NCBI GenBank assembly: GCA_019119085.1
Contig: DWXT01000181.1
Coordinates: 1-13,404, forward strand
Origin: Flavonifractor avistercoris
Lineage (GTDB): Bacteria; Bacillota; Clostridia; Oscillospirales; Oscillospiraceae
Reading direction: 5' to 3'
DNA: 13,404 nucleotides
Numbering within the stretch: the first letter of the stretch is position 1; the number at the start of each line of letters is the position of its first letter. The notes under the pieces were generated by a model. It was not told where the DNA came from. It did not search any database and saw only the letters and a list, made by a program, of their open reading frames with translations. The position numbers were made by a program, and so were the translations under genes. Below are positions 1 to 6,566 of this stretch, one piece after another.

Positions 1-194
1 CAGCCACCGGGAGGTGCTCCGAAAGGCCATGGAGGAGGCAGGGCTGCTTCAAAAGCCCGCGGCATAATTTAGACAGAAACAGAGGTGCGCGAAGCCATGG
101 CTTCGCGCCCCTCTGTTTCTGTCTAAATTATGCCGCGGGCTTTTGAAGCAGCCCTGCCTCCTCCATGGCCTTTCGGAGCACCTCCCGGTGGCTG
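1..194. repeat. 194-bp near-perfect palindrome spanning the dapA 3' end
   Basis: Bases 1-97 are the reverse complement of 98-194 with a single mismatch (T86 against C109). The inner part, about 71-124, looks like the natural dapA terminator hairpin: an AGACAGAAACAGAGG arm around a CCATGG centre. The outer part, 1-70, is an exact inverted copy of the dapA coding end; 2-67 read on the plus strand encode the last 21 DapA residues and the stop. The only mismatch lies inside the natural hairpin and the coding part is identical, which fits a fold-back or assembly artefact at a contig end. A real inverted duplication cannot be excluded from this window. Confidence 0.9.
71..124 (-). terminator. dapA terminator hairpin (GAGGTGCGC family)
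   Basis: This hairpin starts three bases past the dapA stop codon on the minus strand. The stem is AGACAGAAACAGAGG, a G.A mismatch, then GCGCGAAGCC. It has no clear T-run after it, but the sequence beyond the hairpin may be artefactual. The arm TAGACAGAAAC(A)GAGGTGCGC is nearly identical to the arm after the CcdA-TlpA gene at 8306-8325. Confidence 0.6.
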
Positions 195-1030
195 TCGGAG
201 AGCGCACACAGGGGCAGGCGGAGGGAACCTGCGTCCCAGCCGGCCAGGTTCAGGGCCGCCTTGATGGGGATGGGGTTGACCTCGATAAAGAGGGCGTCCA
301 TGAGGGCCTGATACCGGAGCTGGAGGGCGGCGGCCTGTTTGAAATCCCCCTCCAGGCACAGGTGGGACATGCGCACCATGGCCTCAGGCGCCAGGTTGGC
401 CGCCACCGAGACCACCCCTTCCGCCCCCAGGCTCATCATGGGCACCACCTGGTCGTCATTGCCCGACCAGATATGGAAGTCCGGCCCGCAGAGGGCGCGG
501 GTGTGGGAGAGCAGGGAGAAATTCCCGCTGGCCTCCTTGACGCCGTTGATGTTGGGGTGCTGAGAGAGAACCCGGTAGGTCTCGGCGGTGAAGGACACGC
601 CGGTGCGGGAGGGCACGTTGTAGAGGAGGATGGGCACCTCCACCCGGTCTGCAATCGTGGTATAGTGCTGAATGAGCCCGTCCTGGGTGGCCTTGTTGTA
701 ATAGGGGGTGACCAGGAGCAGGGCGTCCGCCCCCGCGTCCTGGGCATGCCGGGACAGCCGGAGGGCGGCGGCGGTGTCGTTGCTCCCCGTACCGGCGATC
801 ACCCTGGCCCGGCCGTTCACCCGCCTGACACAGGCCTTCACCAGCCTGATGTGCTCCCGGACGGAGAGGGTGGCGGACTCGCCGGTGGTGCCGCAGACGC
901 AGACGGCGTCCACACCCCCCTCCAGCTGCCGGTCGATCAGGCGGGCGAACTGGTCATAGTTGACGGCACCGCTTTGGGTAAAGGGGGTGACCAGGGCGGT
1001 GCAGGCCCCGGTAAAGACGGGCTCTCTCAT
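128..1030 (-). CDS. dapA: 4-hydroxy-tetrahydrodipicolinate synthase
   Basis: Cytoplasmic aldolase-class enzyme that condenses pyruvate with aspartate semialdehyde, the first committed step of the lysine/diaminopimelate branch. The 300-residue length is normal for the family. Visible hallmarks are GTTGE at 47-51, YYNKA at 110-114, the active-site tyrosine at 137 in YNVPSRTG, and the Schiff-base lysine at 165 in GVKEASG. The ATG at 1030 is preceded by AAGGAGG (1044-1050), which lies within the last codons of asd. Only 10 bases separate the two genes, so they are almost certainly co-transcribed and perhaps translationally coupled. The enzyme supplies precursor for cell-wall diaminopimelate and, if the organism sporulates, for dipicolinate. 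The identification is secure. Confidence 0.97.
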   Translation of the reverse strand: MREPVFTGACTALVTPFTQSGAVNYDQFARLIDRQLEGGVDAVCVCGTTGESATLSVREHIRLVKACVRRVNGRARVIAGTGSNDTAAALRLSRHAQDAGADALLLVTPYYNKATQDGLIQHYTTIADRVEVPILLYNVPSRTGVSFTAETYRVLSQHPNINGVKEASGNFSLLSHTRALCGPDFHIWSGNDDQVVPMMSLGAEGVVSVAANLAPEAMVRMSHLCLEGDFKQAAALQLRYQALMDALFIEVNPIPIKAALNLAGWDAGSLRLPLCALSDSHREVLRKAMEEAGLLQKPAA

Positions 1031-1040
1031 GGAAATGGGC

Positions 1041-2126
1041 TTACCTCCTTACGATGTAGCCCTCCGCGCACAGCAGTTCAGCCAGAAGTACCGCGCCGCC
1101 GGCCGCGCCGCGGAGGGTGTTGTGGGACAGGCAGACGAACTTGTAGTCGTACTGCGTGTCGGGACGCAGGCGGCCGATGGAGACCGCCATGCCGCCCTCG
1201 GACATCCGATCCAGCCGGGTCTGGGGGCGGTCGGGCTCCTCAAAGTAGTGGAGGAACTGCTTGGGGGCGGAGGGGAGCTCCAGCTCCTGAGCCCGGCCCT
1301 GGAAGCCGGCCCAGCGGGCCTTGATCTCGTCCATGGTGGGCTTGTTCCGCAGGCGCATGAATACCGCCGCCATGTGGCCGTTGGACACGGGCACCCGCAG
1401 GCACTGGGCGGTGATGGAGGGGGAATCGGCGTTGACGATCACGCCGTTCTCCACCCGGCCCCACAGCTTCAGGGGCTCCTGCTCGCTCTTCTCCTCCTCG
1501 CCGCCGATGTAGGGGATCACGTTGTCCACCATGTCCGGCCAGGTTGCAAAGGTCTTGCCGGCGCCGGAGATGGCCTGATAGGTGCACACCAGCACCTGCT
1601 CCAGCCCGAACTCCCGCAGGGGATGCAGGGCGGGGACATAGCTCTGGAGGGAGCAGTTGGACTTGACGGCGATGAAGCCCCGCTGCACGCCCAGACGCTT
1701 CCGCTGAGCCTCGATGACCCGGATGTGCTCGGGGTTGATCTCGGGCACCACCATGGGCACGTCGGGCGTCCAGCGGTGGGCGGAGTTGTTGGAGACCACG
1801 GGGCACTCGTGCTTGGCGTAGGCCTCCTCCAGGGCCTGGATCTCCTCCTTCTTCATATCCACGGCAGAGAAGACGAAGTCCACCCGGGCGGCGATCTCCT
1901 CGATGTCGGTCTCGGCGTTGTACACCACCATGCCCTTGGCCGCCTCGGGCATGGGCACATCCAGGGCCCAGCGGGCGCCGATGGCCTCCTCGTAGGTCTT
2001 GCCGGCGGAGCGGGCGCTGGCCGCGATGGCGGTCAGCTCAAACCAGGGGTGGTTCTCCAGCAGGGTGACAAACCGCTGCCCCACCATGCCGGTGCCGCCG
2101 ATGACGCCAACTCTGTACTTTTCCAT
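1041..2126 (-). CDS. asd: aspartate-semialdehyde dehydrogenase, archaeal/fungal-like type
   Basis: NADPH-dependent enzyme that reduces aspartyl phosphate to aspartate semialdehyde, feeding the DapA reaction next door. The start chosen is the ATG at 2126, giving 361 residues, because GGAGGT sits seven bases upstream. An in-frame ATG at 2147 would add seven residues but has no good ribosome site. The Rossmann motif GGTGMVGQRF is at 10-19. The catalytic cysteine is 158 in KSNCS, the likely catalytic histidine is 251 in SNGHMAA, and HNTLRGAAGG lies near the C-terminus. The SNCSLQ context, QAISGAGK and the 361-residue length resemble the archaeal/fungal type more than the E. coli type; this subtype call is from memory of the family. 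It is the first gene of the asd-dapA operon, transcribed from the promoter at 2333-2362. Confidence 0.94.
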   Translation of the reverse strand: MEKYRVGVIGGTGMVGQRFVTLLENHPWFELTAIAASARSAGKTYEEAIGARWALDVPMPEAAKGMVVYNAETDIEEIAARVDFVFSAVDMKKEEIQALEEAYAKHECPVVSNNSAHRWTPDVPMVVPEINPEHIRVIEAQRKRLGVQRGFIAVKSNCSLQSYVPALHPLREFGLEQVLVCTYQAISGAGKTFATWPDMVDNVIPYIGGEEEKSEQEPLKLWGRVENGVIVNADSPSITAQCLRVPVSNGHMAAVFMRLRNKPTMDEIKARWAGFQGRAQELELPSAPKQFLHYFEEPDRPQTRLDRMSEGGMAVSIGRLRPDTQYDYKFVCLSHNTLRGAAGGAVLLAELLCAEGYIVRR

Positions 2127-2326
2127 AACCAATACCTCCATCGTCATAGTATCCTATTCCAAACACCGGTTGGTGTGCGTGGAATCCAGCGGATTTCCCG
2201 GGAAACCGCAAATCCGCGGTTTACAGAACAGCCGGTTCTGTACTATAATGTCAAAGACGGCTGTATTCTGCCGGTATCCGTCCGGCGCGGGCCGCCGGCC
2301 CCGTCTGATACGGATACTGCCCAGTT
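2127..2326 (-). promoter_or_regulatory. structured asd-dapA leader
   Basis: From the predicted transcription start near 2326 the asd mRNA carries about 200 untranslated bases with several inverted repeats. GTATCCGT/ACGGATAC (2274-2281 with 2310-2317) encloses GGGCC/GGCCC (2289-2293 with 2297-2301). TACAGAAC/GTTCTGTA pairs 2222-2229 with 2235-2242. AAACCGC/GCGGTTT (2203-2209 with 2216-2222) and GCGGATTT/AAATCCGC (2189-2196 with 2210-2217) overlap, so they exclude each other. I see no T-box signature and could not recognise a lysine riboswitch core. Regulation by alternative pairing is possible but unproven. Confidence 0.4.
2220..2249 (+). promoter_or_regulatory. promoter for the SpoIID-domain gene with operator-like palindrome
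   Basis: TTTACA at 2220-2225 and TATAAT at 2244-2249 are separated by 18 bases, a good sigma-A match. A perfect 8-bp inverted repeat, TACAGAAC-N5-GTTCTGTA (2222-2242), fills the spacer and abuts the -10 box. That is a classic repressor position. The GAAC-N5-GTTC core recalls but does not match the Bacillus LexA box, which has four central bases. Transcription would begin near 2257. Confidence 0.6.
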
Positions 2327-2332
2327 TGAAAA

Positions 2333-2362
2333 ATTGTACCACAGGGAAAAGCGGCGTGTCAA
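2333..2362 (-). promoter_or_regulatory. sigma-A promoter of asd-dapA
   Basis: On the minus strand, TTGACA (2362-2357) and TACAAT (2338-2333) are separated by 18 bases. The promoter points toward asd and through the opposing spoIID promoter at 2220-2249. Confidence 0.8.
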
Positions 2363-2388
2363 CGAAAGCGAGCTGAGAATTTCACCAA

Positions 2389-4089
2389 ATGAAGGGTAAA
2401 ACATGCGGAAAAATGGTTCGTGCCGCGGTGCTCTCCGCGGCCCTGCTGGCCGGGGCCCTGCCCCTGAGCGCCCGGGCGGTGTCGGTGGAGGCCGATCCCA
2501 CCATCCGGGTGGGCCTGTACTACGGCAGCAGCGCCCTGGCCGGCGCCAACCTGGCCAACGAGGTGGGGGAGGGCTACCGCTTCGGCTATTTTGATGAGGA
2601 CAGGACGTTCCAGGAGCTGGGTTACACCTATGAGAGCGCCGTCTCCATGGTCAAGACCCAGAATGTCTGGTACGGCACCGGGGTGGACTGGAACGGCTCT
2701 GGCTACTACGACAGCCAGACCTCCAACATCGCCGTGGGCTGCTGGCATCTGGAGCTGCCCGGCACCTACCGCAGTTTTGGGGAGGCGGCGGACGAGGCCG
2801 CCCGGTACGAGGGCGGCTTCCCGGCGTGGATTGACGGGGTGTACACCGTACGGGTGGGGGCCTATCTGGATCAGGACGAGGCCCTGGATGCCCAGGCGTC
2901 CCTGGGCCTTTCGTCGGCCAGTGTGGCGGGCACCTCCGGCGCGGGGGTTTCTGTGGTGCGCACGGGGACGAATGAGATCCTGTTCCAGTTCGACAGCACC
3001 CAGGGGCTGTATCTGGCGGTAAACCCGGGCCAGAGCGACCGGGAGGAGGCTCAGACCCATTTCCGGGGCAACCTCTATTTCGGGGCCTTCGAGTACCGGC
3101 GGAGCGGCGGGGACATCACCGTGGTCAACGTGCTGTCCATGGACGACTACATCCAGGGGGTCATCCTGCAGGAGATGAGCGCCTCCTGGCCGCTGGAGGC
3201 GCTGAAGGCCCAGGCGGTGTGCGCCCGCAGCTACGCCTGGGGCACTCTTCAGGCCAGCAAGCACCAGGGCGACGGCTTCGATCTGTGCAATGCTGTCCAC
3301 TGCCAGGCGTACAAAGGCGTGGCTGAGATGAGCGACAACAGCCGCCGGGCGGTGGAGGAGACCAGCGGGGAGTACCTGTGGTACAACGGCCAGGTGGCCG
3401 AGCAGGCGGTGTACTCCTCCCACAACGGCGGGGCCAGCGAGAGCGCCGTCAACGTCTGGGGCAACGACTATCCCTACCTGACCGGCAAAATCGACCCCTA
3501 TGAGGCGGCGGTGGCGGACAGGATCTCCAACTACAACTGGACGGTCACCTTCACCGGCGAAGAGCTGGCAGAGAAGGTGGGGGCCTCCGCCGACATCGTC
3601 AGCTTCCAGATCACCGAGACCAGCGCCACCGGAAACACCATTGAGATCACCCTCACCGACGCCAACGGCAAGCAGTATGTGGAGTCGGGGGACGACTGCC
3701 GCACGGTGCTGGGCCTGCGCTCCATCCGCTACACCGTCAACGGCGGCGGCTCCGCCTCCGGCGGCTATACCGTCAACGGAACCGGCACCCTGTCCACCCT
3801 GAACGGGGCCTATGCCGTCAACAGTGACGGCGACGTGAGCGCCCTGACCGACGGGCAGGCCTATGTCATCACCGGCGGCGGCTCCACCGCGCTGCTGGAG
3901 CCAAGCGCCGGCGGCAGCTCGTCCGCCTCTGTCAGCTCCGGTGACGGCACGTTTACCATCACCGGCTCCGGCTGGGGCCACAGCGTGGGCATGAGCCAGT
4001 GGGGCGCCTACGCCATGGCCCAGCAGGGCTATACATATGAGGACATCCTCACCTTCTATTACACTGGAATCGAGGTGCGCACACCATAA
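2389..4089 (+). CDS. secreted SpoIID/LytB-domain protein
   Basis: The 566-residue product starts with a signal peptide: basic residues to 11, a hydrophobic run at about 12-26, and an SARA cleavage site near 30. A SPOR-like stretch with YTVRVGAYLDQDEALDAQ is at about 152-169. The SpoIID domain spans about 240-450. Glu262 in LQEMSASW is in the place of the catalytic glutamate of SpoIID lytic transglycosylases. Cys300, His304 and Cys305 resemble the zinc cluster reported for C. difficile SpoIID. The domain ends with GWGHSVGMSQWGA at about 528-540, after a Gly/Ser-rich linker of roughly 70 residues. It likely cleaves peptidoglycan strands outside the membrane. At 566 residues it is longer than SpoIID itself, so it may be a paralogue rather than the engulfment enzyme. 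The start has a poor ribosome site; an ATG at 2413 is a less likely alternative. Its TAA overlaps the start of queA. Confidence 0.88.
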   Translation: MKGKTCGKMVRAAVLSAALLAGALPLSARAVSVEADPTIRVGLYYGSSALAGANLANEVGEGYRFGYFDEDRTFQELGYTYESAVSMVKTQNVWYGTGVDWNGSGYYDSQTSNIAVGCWHLELPGTYRSFGEAADEAARYEGGFPAWIDGVYTVRVGAYLDQDEALDAQASLGLSSASVAGTSGAGVSVVRTGTNEILFQFDSTQGLYLAVNPGQSDREEAQTHFRGNLYFGAFEYRRSGGDITVVNVLSMDDYIQGVILQEMSASWPLEALKAQAVCARSYAWGTLQASKHQGDGFDLCNAVHCQAYKGVAEMSDNSRRAVEETSGEYLWYNGQVAEQAVYSSHNGGASESAVNVWGNDYPYLTGKIDPYEAAVADRISNYNWTVTFTGEELAEKVGASADIVSFQITETSATGNTIEITLTDANGKQYVESGDDCRTVLGLRSIRYTVNGGGSASGGYTVNGTGTLSTLNGAYAVNSDGDVSALTDGQAYVITGGGSTALLEPSAGGSSSASVSSGDGTFTITGSGWGHSVGMSQWGAYAMAQQGYTYEDILTFYYTGIEVRTP

Positions 4090-5111
4090 AGACCGCTGAT
4101 TTTGACTTTTATCTGCCCGAGGAGCTGATCGCCCAGACGCCGCTGGAGCGGCGGGACGCCTCCCGGCTCATGGTGCTGGACAAGGAGACCGGCGCCACCC
4201 GGCACCTGCATTTCTATGACCTGCCCACTCTGCTCCGTCCGGGGGACTGCCTGGTGCTCAACGACTCCCGGGTGCTGCCCGCCCGGCTGATCGGCCATCG
4301 GGAGCCCGGCGGCGGCGCGGTGGAGGTGCTGCTGCTCATCGACCGGGGGAACAAGACCTGGGAGTGCCTGGTGCGCCCCGGACGCAAGCTGAAGCCCGGC
4401 GCCCGCGTGTCCTTCGGGGACGGGGAGCTGAAGGCCGAGGTGGTGGAGGTGTGCGAGGGGGGCAACCGGCTGGTGCGCTTTGAGTACGAGGGCATCTTCC
4501 TGGAGACCCTGGAGCGGCTGGGCAAGATGCCCCTGCCGCCCTACATCAAGGCGGAGCTGCAGGATCCCGAGCGCTATCAGACCGTCTACTCCCGGGAGGC
4601 GGGCTCTGCCGCCGCCCCCACCGCCGGGCTCCACTTCACCCCGGAGCTGCTGGAGCAGGTGCGGGCCATGGGGGTGAAAACCTGCTTTGTCACCCTCCAC
4701 GTGGGCCTGGGCACCTTCCGCCCGGTGAAGGAGGAGGAGATCACCGATCACGACATGCACTCGGAGTACTGCATGATCTCCGCCGAGACCGCTGAGGCCA
4801 TCAACCAGACCAAGCGGGAAGGGGGGCGGGTGATCTGCGTGGGCACCACCTCCTGCCGCACCATCGAGAGCTGGGCGGCGGAGGACGGCACCCTGAAGGA
4901 GAGCGCCGGGTGGACAAAGATCTTCATCTATCCCGGCTACCGCTTCAAGGTGCTGGACGGCCTGATCACCAACTTCCACCTGCCGGAGTCCACGCTGATC
5001 ATGCTGGTGTCCGCCCTGGCCGGGCGGGAGCACGTCCTGGCCGCCTACAACGAGGCGGTGGAGCAGAAGTACCGCTTTTTCTCCTTCGGAGACGCCATGT
5101 TTATCTCCTGA
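4086..5111 (+). CDS. queA: S-adenosylmethionine:tRNA ribosyltransferase-isomerase, apparent ATA start
   Basis: Transfers and isomerises the ribosyl group of SAM onto preQ1 in tRNA to make epoxyqueuosine, a late step of queuosine synthesis. Hallmarks of the family are VLNDSRVLPARLIG, PLPPYI, TVYSREAG followed by APTAGLHF, VTLHVGLGTFRPV and ITNFHLPESTLIMLVSAL. The first standard start, ATG 4170, would remove 28 conserved residues including DFDFYLPEELIAQTP. The frame is open back to 4041 with no ATG, GTG or TTG. The ATA at 4086 lies where family members have Met1 (Met-Lys-Thr-x-Asp-Phe), with GAGGTG at 4072-4077 eight bases upstream. It overlaps the previous stop as ATAA. With this start the length is 341 residues, normal for QueA. 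The function is secure; the ATA start is inferred, and a sequencing error or polymorphism (ATG to ATA) is possible. Confidence 0.93.
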   Translation: MKTADFDFYLPEELIAQTPLERRDASRLMVLDKETGATRHLHFYDLPTLLRPGDCLVLNDSRVLPARLIGHREPGGGAVEVLLLIDRGNKTWECLVRPGRKLKPGARVSFGDGELKAEVVEVCEGGNRLVRFEYEGIFLETLERLGKMPLPPYIKAELQDPERYQTVYSREAGSAAAPTAGLHFTPELLEQVRAMGVKTCFVTLHVGLGTFRPVKEEEITDHDMHSEYCMISAETAEAINQTKREGGRVICVGTTSCRTIESWAAEDGTLKESAGWTKIFIYPGYRFKVLDGLITNFHLPESTLIMLVSALAGREHVLAAYNEAVEQKYRFFSFGDAMFIS

Positions 5112-5116
5112 ACCCC

Positions 5117-5155
5117 CTGCGGGGCGCGATGCAGACGCGCCCCGCAGATTTTTTT
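5117..5155 (+). terminator. intrinsic terminator after queA
   Basis: A perfect 12-bp stem CTGCGGGGCGCG/CGCGCCCCGCAG (5117-5128 with 5136-5147), a 7-base loop and seven T's at 5149-5155. It separates the spoIID-queA unit from the redox operon. Confidence 0.95.
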
Positions 5156-5164
5156 GATCCCCCC

Positions 5165-5193
5165 TTGACAAAATGACAGTGGTTTGGTATGAT
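5165..5193 (+). promoter_or_regulatory. sigma-A promoter of the thiol-redox operon
   Basis: A consensus TTGACA at 5165-5170, a 17-base spacer and TATGAT at 5188-5193. Transcription should start near 5200. It is one of the strongest promoters in the window and the only one seen ahead of trxA, trxB, the Rrf2 gene and the CcdA-TlpA gene. Confidence 0.88.
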
Positions 5194-5205
5194 TTGGCCA
5201 TAAAC

Positions 5206-5274
5206 TGTAACTAAAAAAATTACAAATAGAATAACAGGCCTCCGCCGGCGGCATCCTAAGGCCGGCGGCAGGCC
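5206..5274 (+). promoter_or_regulatory. leader of trxA: AT-rich dyad and GC hairpin
   Basis: Just past the predicted start is TGTAA-N9-TTACA (5206-5210 with 5220-5224) in an A-rich tract, unlike the surrounding GC-rich DNA; it could be an operator. It is followed by a strong hairpin, GGCC-T-CCGCCGGC pairing with GCCGGCGG-CA-GGCC (5237-5249 with 5261-5274). No T-run follows the hairpin, so it is more likely an mRNA-stabilising or regulatory stem than a terminator. Confidence 0.45.
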
Positions 5275-5291
5275 GGGAAAGGAAGATTGCT

Positions 5292-5606
5292 ATGACCCCT
5301 GTGACGATTACCAAGGAGAATTTCGCGGAGCTGGTGGAGCGGGCGGAGAAGCCCGTGCTGGTGGACTTCTGGGCGCCCTGGTGCGTCTACTGCCGCCGCA
5401 TCGGCCCCGCCGTCGACCAGATTGCCCAGCAGTACGACGGACAGCTCGTGGTGGGCAAGGTCAATATTGACGAGCAGCCCGAGCTGGAGGAGCGGTTCCA
5501 GGTGGACACCATCCCCACCCTGCTGCTGTTCCGGAACGGTCAGGCGGGAGAGCCCCTGATCGCCCCCGGCTCCAAGGCCCAGATTGTGGACTGGGCCGGC
5601 CTGTAA
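5292..5606 (+). CDS. trxA: thioredoxin with CVYC active site
   Basis: A 104-residue cytoplasmic thioredoxin, the usual length. The fold markers VLVDFWAPWC, the cis-proline at 75 in TIPT and the LLLFRNGQ strand are present. The active site is Trp30-Cys31-Val-Tyr-Cys34 instead of the usual WCGPC; the two central residues tune redox potential and partner choice in this family. It is the first gene of the operon and lies 18 bases ahead of trxB, its presumed reductase. A ribosome site, AAAGGAAG, precedes the ATG at 5292. It probably passes electrons from TrxB to cytoplasmic targets and to CcdA. The gene symbol is by family; other thioredoxins may exist elsewhere in the genome. Confidence 0.9.
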   Translation: MTPVTITKENFAELVERAEKPVLVDFWAPWCVYCRRIGPAVDQIAQQYDGQLVVGKVNIDEQPELEERFQVDTIPTLLLFRNGQAGEPLIAPGSKAQIVDWAGL

Positions 5607-5624
5607 GCGGGGAGGGAAGTCGGT

Positions 5625-6566
5625 ATGAGCACAGCCCATTACGACGTGGCGGTGATCGGCGGCGGCCCCGGCGGGTATACCGCCGCCCTCTACTGCGCCC
5701 GCAGCGGCCGGTCGGTGGTGGTGCTGGAGAAGCTGTCCGCCGGCGGCCAGATGGCCACCACCGACCAGGTGGACAACTACCCCGGCTTTGACGAGGGGAT
5801 CAACGGCTTTGAGCTGGCGGAGCGGATGGAGCGGCAGGCGCAGCGCTTCGGCGCGGTCACCGTCTATGCCGAGGTGACCGGCGTGGAGCTGTCCGCCTGC
5901 CCCAAGCGGATCGAGAGCTCCGAGGGGGAGTTCACCGCAGACGCGGTGATCCTGGCCACCGGCGCCTCCCCGAGGGAGCTGGGCCTGCCGGGGGAGGGCG
6001 CCCTCCGGGGCCGGGGGGTGGCCTACTGCGCTACCTGCGACGGCATGTTCTTCAAGGACAAAACAGTGGCGGTGGCCGGCGGCGGCAACACGGCGGTGGA
6101 GGATGCCCTCTATCTGTCCAGACTGTGCAAAAAGGTCTGGCTGATCCACCGGCGGGATCGGCTGCGGGCCTCTGCGGTGTACCACCGGGCCCTGGAGGAA
6201 CAGGGGGTGGAGATCATCTGGAACACTCGGATCACCGCCCTGCGCAGGGAGAAGCGGCTGACAGGGCTGGAGCTGGAGGATGTGAACACCGGCGCCCGGC
6301 GGGAGCTGGCGTGCGACGGCCTGTTTGTGGCCGTGGGCCGGGTGCCGGATACCGCCCTCTTCGCCGGGCAGGTGGACATGGACGGGGCCGGCTATGTGGC
6401 GGCGGACGAGTCCACCCGCACCAGCATCCCCGGCGTGTTCGCGGTGGGGGACGTGCGCACCAAGGCGGTGCGGCAGATTGTCACCGCCGCCGCCGACGGG
6501 GCCGTGGCGGCCCACTACGCGGAGGAGTATCTGCTCTCCCTGGCGGAGGGGGAGGGAAGCGCATGA
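5625..6566 (+). CDS. trxB: thioredoxin reductase
   Basis: FAD flavoprotein of 313 residues, typical length, that reduces thioredoxin with NADPH. The FAD motif VIGGGPGG is at 10-17, the redox-active pair CATC at 135-138, the NADPH fold GGGNTAVEDA at 152-161 followed by HRR at 175-177, and the second FAD motif GDVRTK at 275-280. GGAGGG eight bases upstream supports the ATG at 5625. The stop overlaps the start of the Rrf2 gene by four bases (ATGA). In this operon it is the electron entry point for TrxA and, through it, the CcdA-TlpA relay. Confidence 0.96.
   Translation: MSTAHYDVAVIGGGPGGYTAALYCARSGRSVVVLEKLSAGGQMATTDQVDNYPGFDEGINGFELAERMERQAQRFGAVTVYAEVTGVELSACPKRIESSEGEFTADAVILATGASPRELGLPGEGALRGRGVAYCATCDGMFFKDKTVAVAGGGNTAVEDALYLSRLCKKVWLIHRRDRLRASAVYHRALEEQGVEIIWNTRITALRREKRLTGLELEDVNTGARRELACDGLFVAVGRVPDTALFAGQVDMDGAGYVAADESTRTSIPGVFAVGDVRTKAVRQIVTAAADGAVAAHYAEEYLLSLAEGEGSA

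Noticed and set aside
2127..2388. Lysine riboswitch or T-box ahead of asd
   Set aside because: Expected by pathway, but I could not find a T-box consensus such as AGGGTGGNACCGCG nor a recognisable lysine-riboswitch core, so it is only called a structured leader.
143..2399. Long plus-strand reading frames across dapA and asd (393 and 479 residues)
   Set aside because: They are antisense to two clearly identified enzymes. Their composition is Gly/His/Val-rich nonsense, typical of shadows of GC-rich genes.
2359..3981. 540-residue minus-strand frame opposite the SpoIID-domain gene
   Set aside because: It shows no recognisable domain, is low-complexity Gly/Ala/Val/His, and lies wholly opposite a gene with clear motifs and a signal peptide.
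4059..6515. Minus-strand frames of 380 and 419 residues opposite queA and trxAB
   Set aside because: Shadow frames with the same composition and no ribosome sites or motifs. They also run across a strong terminator and promoter.
6125..6562. N-terminal extension of the Rrf2 regulator
   Set aside because: This part is an out-of-frame reading of trxB. The Rrf2 domain begins at 6563 with its own ribosome site and an ATGA overlap.
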